DNA of 10,149 nucleotides from an uncultured Oscillospiraceae bacterium. GTDB taxonomy: Bacteria > Bacillota > Clostridia > Oscillospirales > Acutalibacteraceae. The stretch spans positions 1-10,149 of the forward strand of contig USCI01000084.1 in NCBI GenBank assembly GCA_900553255.1. The letters are read 5' to 3'. Of this stretch, positions 1 to 4,994 are shown piece by piece (within the stretch, counting starts at the first letter, position 1; the number at the start of each line of letters is the position of its first letter). The notes beneath the pieces are model-generated. The model was not told the origin of the DNA and made no database searches. It was given only the letters and a program-made list of their open reading frames with translations. The position numbers were made by a program, and so were the translations under genes.

Positions 1-275
1 TCAAGACGCTGCATGGGGTAAAGCACATTCGCGTGGAGAGCTTCCACGATGATATCCGGCTGCTCCCGCACACAGCGGTATAGGTTGACAAGATTTCCGT
101 TGAAATCATTGAACACTTCAAAATCGTTGCCGGGCGGTTTATGGAACAGCACCCAACCCGCACCGCCGAACACTTCGATATATCGTTTGTATTCCAGAGG
201 GAACCGAGCAAGGATTTCATCCCGCAATGCTTTCTTGCCTCCCACCCAGGACATAAAGCTGTTAATTGCCTTCAC
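1..275 (-). CDS. D12-class N6-adenine DNA methyltransferase, N-terminal part (runs off the left edge)
   Basis: This is the amino end of a Dam-like adenine methyltransferase that transfers a methyl group from S-adenosylmethionine to adenine in DNA. The frame stays open to base 1, so the rest, including the catalytic DPPY-type motif, is outside the window. Seen directly: the N-terminal motif NSFMSWVGGKKALRDEI, then the AdoMet-binding FxGxG motif in YIEVFGGAGWVLF, then FNDFNGNLVNLYRCVR, all in the order expected for the D12 family. The start is uncertain. I chose GTG at 275 because the conserved NSF lies upstream of ATG 254; GTG 278 and ATG 302 are also in frame. The start overlaps the tail of the small ORF ending at 262. 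Solitary Dam-like enzymes are common cargo of clostridial integrative elements, where protecting the element from restriction or regulating it is a plausible role. Family call is firm; start and role are not. Confidence 0.85.
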   Translation of the reverse strand, partial: MKAINSFMSWVGGKKALRDEILARFPLEYKRYIEVFGGAGWVLFHKPPGNDFEVFNDFNGNLVNLYRCVREQPDIIVEALHANVLYPMQRL

Positions 276-354
276 CACCCATCTTTGGAAAATGCGAAGC
301 ATTTTCGGGCGTGAATTCAGTCAACTTCAAAATCCGTAACCGCATATCATTCAC
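262..354 (-). CDS. Small hypothetical ORF (30 aa) upstream of the methyltransferase
   Basis: A 30-residue reading frame begins at GTG 354, five bases after a perfect AGGAGG (360-365). It contains MRLRILKLTEFTPENASH and ends PKMGGEGN. The nearest in-frame ATG, at 345, is 14 bases from the ribosome binding site, which is too far to be ideal. Its stop at 262 overlaps the start region of the methyltransferase, so translational coupling is possible. I do not recognise the product and see no membrane segment. The alternative is that the AGGAGG serves only a decoy ATG at 350, which gives a 7-residue peptide. The strong ribosome binding site is the main argument that something is translated here. Confidence 0.4.
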   Translation of the reverse strand: MNDMRLRILKLTEFTPENASHFPKMGGEGN

Positions 355-356
355 GC

Positions 357-440
357 TTACCTCCTTTGGGGAGGTGTCCCGCGTGACAAAAACCCGTGGG
401 AAAGAAAAAAAGGAGCCGTTTTCCATATACGGGTTTCCAT
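357..440 (-). CDS. Possible leader microORF (27 aa)
   Basis: From ATG 440 a 27-codon frame (beginning METRIWKTAPFF, ending GTPPQRR) reaches a TAA at 357-359. That stop touches the AGGAGG of the next ORF, and the last codons read through the hairpin at 359-375. The upstream GAGG is about 13 bases away, so initiation would be weak. A longer frame in another register starts at GTG 444 and joins the ORF ending at 262. I infer a possible leader peptide from geometry only; there is no homology evidence. Confidence 0.2.
   Translation of the reverse strand: METRIWKTAPFFLSHGFLSRGTPPQRR
359..375 (-). promoter_or_regulatory. Hairpin masking an AGGAGG ribosome binding site
   Basis: On the minus strand ACCTCC, a 5-base loop CCAAA and GGAGGT form a perfect 6-bp stem. 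The 3' arm contains most of the AGGAGG (360-365) that serves the GTG at 354. If it folds in the mRNA it would hide the site until a ribosome translating the upstream frame opens it. Folding and function are inference; the inverted repeat itself is exact. Confidence 0.4.
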
Positions 441-463
441 ACACGCAAAACGACCTCTTTTAT

Positions 464-601
464 TTAGCCTTGCTTATTCAGTTTTTCTTTGAGCCTTCGG
501 ATCTCCTGCTCACAGCGCCCCACGCGGTTGATCTGTATACAGCACAGGATCACCGCGGCAATGCAGCCGCCCAAAAGCAGTCCGATAACAAGGTTCAGCA
601 C
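464..601 (-). CDS. DUF3789 family membrane microprotein (45 aa)
   Basis: A 45-residue protein with one N-terminal membrane helix (about residues 2-22: NLVIGLLLGGCIAAVILCC) and a charged C-terminal tail (RCEQEIRRLKEKLNKQG) that is probably a short coiled helix. This pattern, glycine-rich helix then a Glu/Lys/Arg tail, matches DUF3789, a short family found almost only in Firmicutes conjugative elements; its function is unknown. It starts at GTG 601, inside the last codons of the DUF1281-type gene (stop at 595), a 7-base overlap that implies translational coupling. An ATG just upstream is in the wrong frame and stops at once. Likely located in the cell membrane. Confidence 0.8.
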   Translation of the reverse strand: MLNLVIGLLLGGCIAAVILCCIQINRVGRCEQEIRRLKEKLNKQG

Positions 602-1641
602 AGTTCCATCACCTCGCTTTCCTGCGGGGACTGCTCCTGCATAAACTCTTCCAGTGTCATTGATTCACCCGTAAAGTTTGGAGAAGTTTCTTCTGTAAAC
701 GGGATATATCCTTCCTTGCCAAAGTCAATCGGCTCTTTGGTGATGACTGACCCGCCGTGATTGGCGTTCACCCTTGGTTCAACTGTACAGAACTGTCCGT
801 CATTTCCATGCCGGAGGTGATAGCAGTACATCCCCTGGGGGATATCTTCTCTTGTAAGCCGTTCGTTGGTAAACAGGGCAGAGTGGCCCAACAGTTCGAT
901 TGTTTCAAAATCCGTATCGTCCACATAAATATATCCTGTACCGCTGGCATTCAAACACAGACCTAATTCGGCCGGTTCATATCCCCACATTTCCATCGCA
1001 AAGTCTTTCGCACGGACTTCTTCAGGAATATATTCGTCAATTATTTTTCCGCCAAGCCAAGTCCGCTGCCCGCAGTTGCAGCCGATATCTTCATCGGCCC
1101 AACGATGCTCCATCACAATTTCTGGATACATCTCCGACAGCTTATCCAAAACCGGATGCGGTGCTGACCATGCAGTCCGAAAGCACAGGTTGTCATTACC
1201 GCTGTAATCCACACCTTTTTCATACCCGTAAGCGTTCCATTTGGTCGCCCAATTCCCGATACACCAATCATACCAGGTAGCAACGCCATAATTCTGGAGG
1301 TTGTGCCACGCAACTTTGCCAAGTTCCCATTCTTCACGAGAAATCTCCGGCCTTTGCTTGAGGAAGGCTTCCTCGTTTTTGGCAGGGATACTCCGCAAAG
1401 ATTCCAGCGCGTGCTCGGCTGTTTTTCCGGAAATATATGACTCGATGAACTGCCGGTAGGCTTTCAGACCGTTCTCCGTACGGGTTCCTGACTCAATATC
1501 GAGGCTTTTGGGCATGGGGATGATCTTATCGAAATCCACTGTGCCAATGCCAAAATCATCATTCTTGATTTGCTCCAGCATACTTTGAATTTCTTTCGGA
1601 TCACCCTGCATACATATTTTATTTATCACATGGTTAGGCAT
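595..1641 (-). CDS. DUF1281 / Api92-like ferredoxin-fold mobile-element protein (348 aa)
   Basis: A soluble 348-residue protein with no signal peptide or membrane helix. The opening MPNHVINKICMQGD and FDKIIPMPKSL (38-47) are typical of the DUF1281 / Api92-like family with a ferredoxin-like fold. The same holds for the Trp-rich core NYGVATWYDWCIGNWATKWN (117-136), TAWSAPHPVLDKLSEMYP (156-173) and WADEDIGCNCG (181-191). This family is widespread in phages and in clostridial integrative elements and has no established biochemical role. The C-terminal 120 residues carry a second, less conserved region. Its ATG at 1641 lies within the previous gene (stop at 1626; 16-base overlap) and its end overlaps the DUF3789 gene, so it sits in the middle of a coupled operon. 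Confidence 0.8.
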   Translation of the reverse strand: MPNHVINKICMQGDPKEIQSMLEQIKNDDFGIGTVDFDKIIPMPKSLDIESGTRTENGLKAYRQFIESYISGKTAEHALESLRSIPAKNEEAFLKQRPEISREEWELGKVAWHNLQNYGVATWYDWCIGNWATKWNAYGYEKGVDYSGNDNLCFRTAWSAPHPVLDKLSEMYPEIVMEHRWADEDIGCNCGQRTWLGGKIIDEYIPEEVRAKDFAMEMWGYEPAELGLCLNASGTGYIYVDDTDFETIELLGHSALFTNERLTREDIPQGMYCYHLRHGNDGQFCTVEPRVNANHGGSVITKEPIDFGKEGYIPFTEETSPNFTGESMTLEEFMQEQSPQESEVMELC

Positions 1642-2078
1642 TGTTGCTCCTCCTCATTCTGAAGTCCCGCTTCATCCAAAGCTGTACTGACAAGCTCTGC
1701 AAACCCGTTTTTGTCCAGACAGATTTTCCGGAATTGGCTGCCCAAGTCTTCCAAAACCGACAAATCCCTGCTGTAACAGAAAAATCCACCAGCCTCGCAG
1801 TCAAACCTAATTTTACTGATATTAGGGTTTTTCTCAAAGGCTTTTTTGAATACGCTTTCCCATTCGTATCCGTTACCGTGGGTGTAAAATCCGTCCTCTT
1901 TAACGGGTTCTCCGATCTGTTTGGCATATTGATTAAACGCGTCCTGACCGAAACCCGCATATTTTCCTCTTAAAAAGGAAAACGCCAGACATAGGCTGAA
2001 TGTCCCATCATCATGTTCAACGAGATAGAAGGGAGGATTCGCTCGATTAAATGCTTTGATCCTTTGTTCAATGTTCAC
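1626..2078 (-). CDS. Unnamed mobile-element protein (150 aa)
   Basis: A 150-residue soluble protein beginning NIEQRIKAFNRANPPFYLVE from a GTG at 2078; an AAGG lies only three bases before it and a GAAAGG 12 bases before, so the ribosome binding site is ordinary to weak. It has an aromatic-rich N-terminal half (FSLCLAFSFLRGKYAGFGQDAF) and a middle block ISKIRFDCEAGGFFCYSRDL (about 87-106). The end is a helical acidic tail (LDEAGLQNEEEQQ). I cannot assign a named family with certainty. Position between the DUF4314 gene and the DUF1281-type gene, with a 16-base overlap into the latter, places it in the element's operon. Function unknown. Confidence 0.75.
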   Translation of the reverse strand: MNIEQRIKAFNRANPPFYLVEHDDGTFSLCLAFSFLRGKYAGFGQDAFNQYAKQIGEPVKEDGFYTHGNGYEWESVFKKAFEKNPNISKIRFDCEAGGFFCYSRDLSVLEDLGSQFRKICLDKNGFAELVSTALDEAGLQNEEEQQCLTM

Positions 2079-2110
2079 TTACCTTCACAACCTTTCTTGG
2101 AAATATAGGT

Positions 2111-2410
2111 TTACATACGCATGGCTGGACAGTCTTGTCCCTCGGTCGGTTCATTGTTCTGTTCCTCCGCAAGTTCTTGCGCTGTCAGCCTGCGGAAAGA
2201 GTCCTTACCAGGGATTAGCGCAAGACCTCTGCCGTTGTCCCACTGCATATGGATTTGGGACTGGTCATCAACAAAAGCAACCGTACCTCTGGTCCCGGAC
2301 GGCACCGGCGCATACGGATCATCCATATCGAGAAGCAGGACTCTTGTGCCGGGCGGATACGACTGTCGGTACTGTTCTGCCATTCTTCGGTTCTTTTCCC
2401 ATTCGTTCAT
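2111..2410 (-). CDS. DUF4314 family protein (99 aa)
   Basis: A small soluble protein whose core, YPPGTRVLLLDMDDPYAPVP (18-37) followed by GTRGTVAFVDD (39-49), IHMQWDNGRGLALIPGKDSF (53-72) and R-R-L-T, is the DUF4314 signature. The fold looks like a short beta-barrel; the family is frequent in Firmicutes integrative elements and its function is unknown. The tail after residue 80 is acidic and variable. Start at ATG 2410 is supported by a GGAG ten bases upstream. It lies 32 bases before the 150-aa gene and just after the microORF at 2417-2479. Confidence 0.85.
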   Translation of the reverse strand: MNEWEKNRRMAEQYRQSYPPGTRVLLLDMDDPYAPVPSGTRGTVAFVDDQSQIHMQWDNGRGLALIPGKDSFRRLTAQELAEEQNNEPTEGQDCPAMRM

Positions 2411-2416
2411 ATCCGT

Positions 2417-2479
2417 TCATCTCCATTCTGTTTCTTGTATCTCTTGTTGGATTACGGCTGTTATCATGGCTTTATTCAT
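2417..2479 (-). CDS. Possible translationally coupled microORF (20 aa)
   Basis: ATG 2479 overlaps the stop codon of the cysteine-rich gene (bases ATGAATAA), with an AAGGAAAG just upstream. The 20-codon frame begins MNKAMITAVIQQE, is helical in character, and ends TGA at 2417, seven bases before the DUF4314 start. Overlap on one side and abutment on the other suggest either a real micropeptide or a device that carries ribosomes across the 61-base gap. No homology is claimed. Confidence 0.3.
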   Translation of the reverse strand: MNKAMITAVIQQEIQETEWR

Positions 2480-3155
2480 TCTTTCCTTGTAATACTGCCT
2501 TGCCGAACCGGGCAACGGCTGCCGCCTGTACGATCAGGCGGAACACGTTATCTGATACAACATCTCTGTCCGCAAGTTCGTACAAGGTAATCTGCCTCTC
2601 TCTGGTCTGGAATTCCTTTGTCGCTTTCCACAGGGCATAACTGTCAGGGGATACGGCTCCGATGCACATATTCTCCAGATCTATCTGTCCGGATTGGGTA
2701 TGACGTCTTGCTTCGCTCCAAAGCGTATGATCCGCCGTTAGCAAGTACAGCACCGCTAGGGATTTGTTGTCCGAACAACGAAGTTTAAGACTTTCAGTTT
2801 CGAAAATTTTTTGATGCACGCTGTTCTGGTAGGGCAACCATTCACCACCTCGCTTTTCTTTGTATATTCTTTGAAGCCGTTGTTTGAATGGTGTATGTGT
2901 CACCTCACTGAACGTGGATTGAACGGCTTCCTCCAGAGGAGCGGCGCTGCATTCCAGCCGGATGTCCAGCACCGGACAAACGGAAACGGCACAGCCTCTT
3001 TTCCCTTGATAGTGGGGGCAGAGTCTGCAACTGCAATCCGCTTTCGTGTATTGATACGGTTTTCTCTTTCTTCCTCCGCCTCGCTGACGGTATCCCGGCG
3101 GCTGTTTCATGATCGCTTCCATGCTGTTGAGGAAAGGCGTATTGGTAAAATACAT
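2472..3155 (-). CDS. Cysteine-rich mobile-element protein (227 aa)
   Basis: A 227-residue protein that I cannot name. From ATG 3155 it begins MYFTNTPFLNSMEAIMKQPP and has a basic stretch (RQRGGGRKRK, 23-32). Next comes a cysteine cluster C41-x-C43-x2-C46-x8-C55-x4-C60 that looks like a metal-binding knuckle. The C-terminal half is helical (DSYALWKATKEFQTRERQIT then LYELADRDVVSDNVFRLIVQ, about 171-210). The basic patch plus Cys cluster suggest nucleic-acid binding, which is inference. The start is chosen for its AAAGGAG nine bases upstream. An in-frame ATG at 3242 would add 29 residues but runs through both terminator hairpins. It is the first gene of the element's operon in this window. Confidence 0.75.
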   Translation of the reverse strand: MYFTNTPFLNSMEAIMKQPPGYRQRGGGRKRKPYQYTKADCSCRLCPHYQGKRGCAVSVCPVLDIRLECSAAPLEEAVQSTFSEVTHTPFKQRLQRIYKEKRGGEWLPYQNSVHQKIFETESLKLRCSDNKSLAVLYLLTADHTLWSEARRHTQSGQIDLENMCIGAVSPDSYALWKATKEFQTRERQITLYELADRDVVSDNVFRLIVQAAAVARFGKAVLQGKNE

Positions 3156-3181
3156 TTTGGTTTTCTCCTTTTTGTGAAATG

Positions 3182-3215
3182 AAAAAAGCCCGGAGTCTTT
3201 TGCAAAACTCCGGGC
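3182..3215 (-). terminator. Intrinsic terminator 2 (possible attenuator) before the cysteine-rich gene
   Basis: Minus-strand stem GCCCGGAGT / ACTCCGGGC, 9 perfect base pairs with a 10-base loop, followed directly by six T residues (3187-3182). It ends only about 12 bases before the ribosome binding site of the gene at 3155, the classic place for a leader attenuator. There is no T tract for the plus strand. Confidence 0.8.
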
Positions 3216-3218
3216 AGC

Positions 3219-3254
3219 AAAAAAGGCAGATAGATTTTTCATCTATCTGCCTTT
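3219..3254 (-). terminator. Intrinsic terminator 1, tandem with the next
   Basis: A 14-bp perfect stem (arms AAAGGCAGATAGAT and its complement, 5-base loop 3236-3240) with six T residues at its minus-strand end (3224-3219). The ATG at 3242 lies within the 5' arm and is preceded by AAAGG. Because the tRNA upstream has its own terminator, this second and third stop must act on a transcript started between about 3255 and 3360, or block read-through into the element. Confidence 0.8.
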
Positions 3255-3259
3255 GCGGT

Positions 3260-3291
3260 TCTATATCCGGTTGTACGAGAGTTCAACTCTC
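3260..3291 (-). promoter_or_regulatory. Candidate promoter with a palindromic operator
   Basis: Minus-strand TTGAAC (3286-3281) and TATAGA (3265-3260) make a weak promoter with a short 15-base spacer. The -35 is embedded in the palindrome GAGAGTT-G-AACTCTC (3277-3291), which could be a repressor site. Transcription would begin close to the first terminator hairpin, which is unusual. Palindrome is seen; promoter activity is inferred. Confidence 0.35.
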
Positions 3292-3360
3292 TAAAATCAT
3301 CAAAAAAGGGCTTTTTCATCTGTGAGTCAACCCTATTGTTTTTTGAGCCTATATATAGCA

Positions 3361-3387
3361 AAAAACCTCGATAAAATCGAGGTTTTT
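3361..3387 (-). terminator. tRNA-Ala terminator
   Basis: Perfect 12-bp inverted repeat AAAAACCTCGAT / ATCGAGGTTTTT with a 3-base loop, 30 bases after the tRNA 3' end. On the minus strand it ends in a run of six T residues. Symmetric A and T tracts mean it could also stop plus-strand transcripts. Confidence 0.85.
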
Positions 3388-3417
3388 CGTGGCTGCATCT
3401 ATTTTATGCAACCTTTC

Positions 3418-3493
3418 TGGTGGAGACGAAGAGGATCGAACTCTCGACCTTACGGATGCGAACCGTACGCTCTCCCAGCTGAGCTACGCCCCC
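3418..3493 (-). tRNA. tRNA-Ala, anticodon CGC
   Basis: A 76-base cloverleaf on the minus strand. The acceptor is GGGGGCG paired with CGTCTCC, including the G3-T70 wobble that identifies alanine tRNAs. The D arm is GCTC...GAGC, the anticodon stem is TACGG/CCGTA with loop TTCGCAT giving anticodon CGC (codon GCG), and the T arm is GAGAG-TTCGATC-CTCTT. The discriminator A is followed by an encoded CCA. All arms pair. The gene has its own promoter at 3513-3541 and terminator at 3361-3387. The adjacent mobile-element genes lie on its 3' side. Confidence 0.97.
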
Positions 3494-3512
3494 ATGCGCT
3501 GTTGCGTCATAT

Positions 3513-3541
3513 ATATTAGCGTAAACCGGACGAGTTGTCAA
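3513..3541 (-). promoter_or_regulatory. Strong housekeeping promoter for tRNA-Ala
   Basis: Minus-strand TTGACA (3541-3536), exactly 17 bases, then TAATAT (3518-3513): a near-consensus sigma-A promoter ending 19 bases before the tRNA 5' end. The match and position leave little doubt. Confidence 0.9.
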
Positions 3542-3590
3542 GAGATAAACGCAACTTTTTTGATTTTCTTTTCCTGTCCATCTTTTTCTA

Positions 3591-3620
3591 TTCCGCCGGC
3601 TTCACGCATGTTCCGCCGGC
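3591..3620 (+). repeat. 10-base direct repeat upstream of the TauE pair
   Basis: TTCCGCCGGC occurs at 3591-3600 and again at 3611-3620, a 20-base period, in the 173-base gap between the tRNA and the permease genes. The repeats face the same side of the helix, as tandem binding sites would, and each holds the palindrome GCCGGC. No clear plus-strand promoter is visible nearby. May be chance in GC-rich DNA. Confidence 0.35.
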
Positions 3621-3666
3621 AGACGGGAAGACTAACGGAAGCCACGCAGAAAGGATTGTCAACGAC

Positions 3667-4026
3667 ATGAAGGACAAATACAAATACGTCATCACCGGCG
3701 CGCTCGCGGGCGGTGCAAACGGTTTTTTCGGCTCCGGCGGCGGGCTATTTCTGGTGCCGCTTTTCACCAAATGGCTGAAAATGGAGCAGCGCAAGGCCTT
3801 CGCCACCTCGGTCGCCGTGATTCTGCCGCTGTCCCTGGTTTCGGCCATTGTGTATCTGTTTAAGGGGCAGATCGACCTGGGGATGGCCTGGCCATACCTG
3901 CTCGGCGGTCTGGCCGGCGGCATCGTATCCGGCAGGATATTCGGCAAAATCCCCGTAACGCTGCTGCGCCGCGCTTTCGGGCTGCTGATCATCTACGGCG
4001 GGATTCGGGCGGTGTTACTGCTGTGA
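3667..4026 (+). CDS. TauE/SafE family permease, half-size subunit A (119 aa)
   Basis: A hydrophobic 119-residue protein with about four membrane helices. Near the N terminus is the glycine-rich motif GANGFFGSGGGLFLVPLF (about 15-32) that marks each half of TauE/SafE sulfite or organosulfonate exporters, and near the end is LLRRAFGLLIIYGG. Usual family members are about 250 residues with two such halves; this is one half. The start ATG 3667 follows AAAGGA and matches the family start; an upstream ATG at 3535 would add an unrelated segment next to the tRNA promoter. Its TGA overlaps the GTG of the next gene by four bases, so the two are coupled and probably form a heterodimer. The substrate (sulfite, sulfonate or another small anion) cannot be read from sequence. 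Confidence 0.8.
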   Translation: MKDKYKYVITGALAGGANGFFGSGGGLFLVPLFTKWLKMEQRKAFATSVAVILPLSLVSAIVYLFKGQIDLGMAWPYLLGGLAGGIVSGRIFGKIPVTLLRRAFGLLIIYGGIRAVLLL

Positions 4027-4421
4027 ATATCCTGGCTTTTTTTGTCGGCCTTCTCACCGGCATTATCAGCGGCTTCGGCATCGGCGGGGGCTCGCTGCTC
4101 ATCCTTTACCTGACCAGCTTTGCCGGGATCAATCAATACGTCGCCGGCGGCATCAACCTGCTGTATTTCCTCTGCTGCGCGCCGGCGGCGCTCATCTCCC
4201 ACATCCGCAACCATCTGGTGGAAAAAAGGGCGGTCATCCTCTGCACGCTCGCCGGCATACTGACCTCCCTCGGTGCAGCCTGGCTGGCCTCGGTAATCCA
4301 TGTGGACCTGCTCCGCCGTATTTTCGGTGTGCTGCTTCTGTACATCGGCGTTCAGGAGCTATTCTGCAAAAAGCCCAAGGAGGAAAAAAAGGATGCGCAA
4401 AAAGACGGGACAGCCGCTTAA
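4023..4421 (+). CDS. TauE/SafE family permease, half-size subunit B (132 aa)
   Basis: The second half-size permease, starting at GTG 4023 within the stop of subunit A. It has about four membrane helices, the matching motif GIISGFGIGGGSLLILYL (about 13-30) and, near the end, LLRRIFGVLLLYIGVQ, which aligns by eye with LLRRAFGLLIIYGG of subunit A. After the last helix comes a basic tail (KKPKEEKKDAQKDG). The last codons and the stop lie inside the terminator hairpin at 4399-4439. Together A and B make up one full TauE/SafE transporter split into two genes; the clean overlap and no sign of decay argue against a recent frameshift. Confidence 0.8.
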   Translation: MNILAFFVGLLTGIISGFGIGGGSLLILYLTSFAGINQYVAGGINLLYFLCCAPAALISHIRNHLVEKRAVILCTLAGILTSLGAAWLASVIHVDLLRRIFGVLLLYIGVQELFCKKPKEEKKDAQKDGTAA

Positions 4422-4439
4422 CGGCTGTCCCGTCTTTTT
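4399..4439. terminator. Bidirectional terminator between the permease pair and the GNAT gene
   Basis: An 18-bp perfect inverted repeat (4399-4416 and 4422-4439), GC-rich core GACGGGACAGCCG flanked by A5 and T5-6, with a 5-base loop. The TAA of the permease gene is in the loop and the stop codon of the acetyltransferase starts at the other edge, so one hairpin ends both convergent genes. Confidence 0.95.
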
Positions 4440-4930
4440 TACTCCTCCAGTACGCATACATAGATACACAGGCCGTTCGGCAGATCGTCAAAATACTTTT
4501 TCCCCGTCAGCCGGAAGCCGCATTTTTCCACCATACGGCAGGATGCCAGGTTATCCGCCACCACATACGCATACAGCCTCTGCGCACCAAGGACATCCCG
4601 GGCGTACCGCACCATTCCGGCAAGCAGCTCTGTCCCGTAACCCTTTCCCCACAGCTCGGGCGCGCTGAAATGCGACAGGGAATAGGCGTGGGGCTCTTCG
4701 GCCGCTTTGAAGGCAAATACCGCGGCAACGCGCCCCGTCTCCTTTTCCTCCACCAGGAAGGCCGGCCCGCCACCGCTGCGATATTCCCGGATCAGCTCCC
4801 GCGTACCCTCCACCGTATCCTGCGCAGGGAAACGCATATACCGCGCCACCTCCGGGCGGGAGGTCATCGCATGTACCCGCGGTGCGTCCTCTTCGCGCAG
4901 TTCACGGGCATAAAGCCGCGCCGTTTCCAT
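4439..4930 (-). CDS. GNAT family N-acetyltransferase, RimJ/RimL-like (163 aa)
   Basis: A 163-residue cytosolic acetyltransferase of the Acetyltransf_3 (RimJ/RimL) type, which moves an acetyl group from acetyl-CoA to an amine. Seen: N-terminal ARLYARELREEDA, the acetyl-CoA binding loop WGKGYGTELL (94-103) and the NLASCRMVEKCGF helix (127-139), with the usual spacing and length. The substrate is unknown: protein N-termini, an antibiotic or a metabolite are all possible. Start ATG 4930 follows AAGGGGAG at good distance. It begins 64 bases after gerAC in the same direction; a TATGATATACT element in the gap could be its own -10, but no good -35 is present, so read-through from the ger operon is possible. 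It ends in the bidirectional terminator. Confidence 0.88.
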   Translation of the reverse strand: METARLYARELREEDAPRVHAMTSRPEVARYMRFPAQDTVEGTRELIREYRSGGGPAFLVEEKETGRVAAVFAFKAAEEPHAYSLSHFSAPELWGKGYGTELLAGMVRYARDVLGAQRLYAYVVADNLASCRMVEKCGFRLTGKKYFDDLPNGLCIYVCVLEE

Positions 4931-4994
4931 AGCCGTTCTCCCCTTCCCGGTCGGTTTTCCACCAGTATATCATAAACCGTCCTCCGGCACCAGA

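Noticed and set aside
266..760. Plus-strand frame across the DUF3789 and methyltransferase leader region
   Set aside because: The minus-strand genes explain this stretch; no ribosome binding site or domain on plus.
2056..2640. Plus-strand frames opposite the DUF4314 and cysteine-rich genes
   Set aside because: Composition is shadow-like and the minus strand carries recognised or better supported genes.
3277..3291. GAACTCTCG shared between the palindrome and the tRNA T arm, as a possible att core
   Set aside because: Only 9 bases, in opposite orientation, and inside the T arm and not at the tRNA 3' end; probably chance.
3325..3330. Minus-strand TTGACT as a -35 for the element operon
   Set aside because: At 16 to 18 bases downstream there is only a T run, with no acceptable -10.
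3322..3670. Short plus-strand frames over the tRNA-Ala gene
   Set aside because: They translate the antisense of a tRNA and its promoter; a known annotation artefact.
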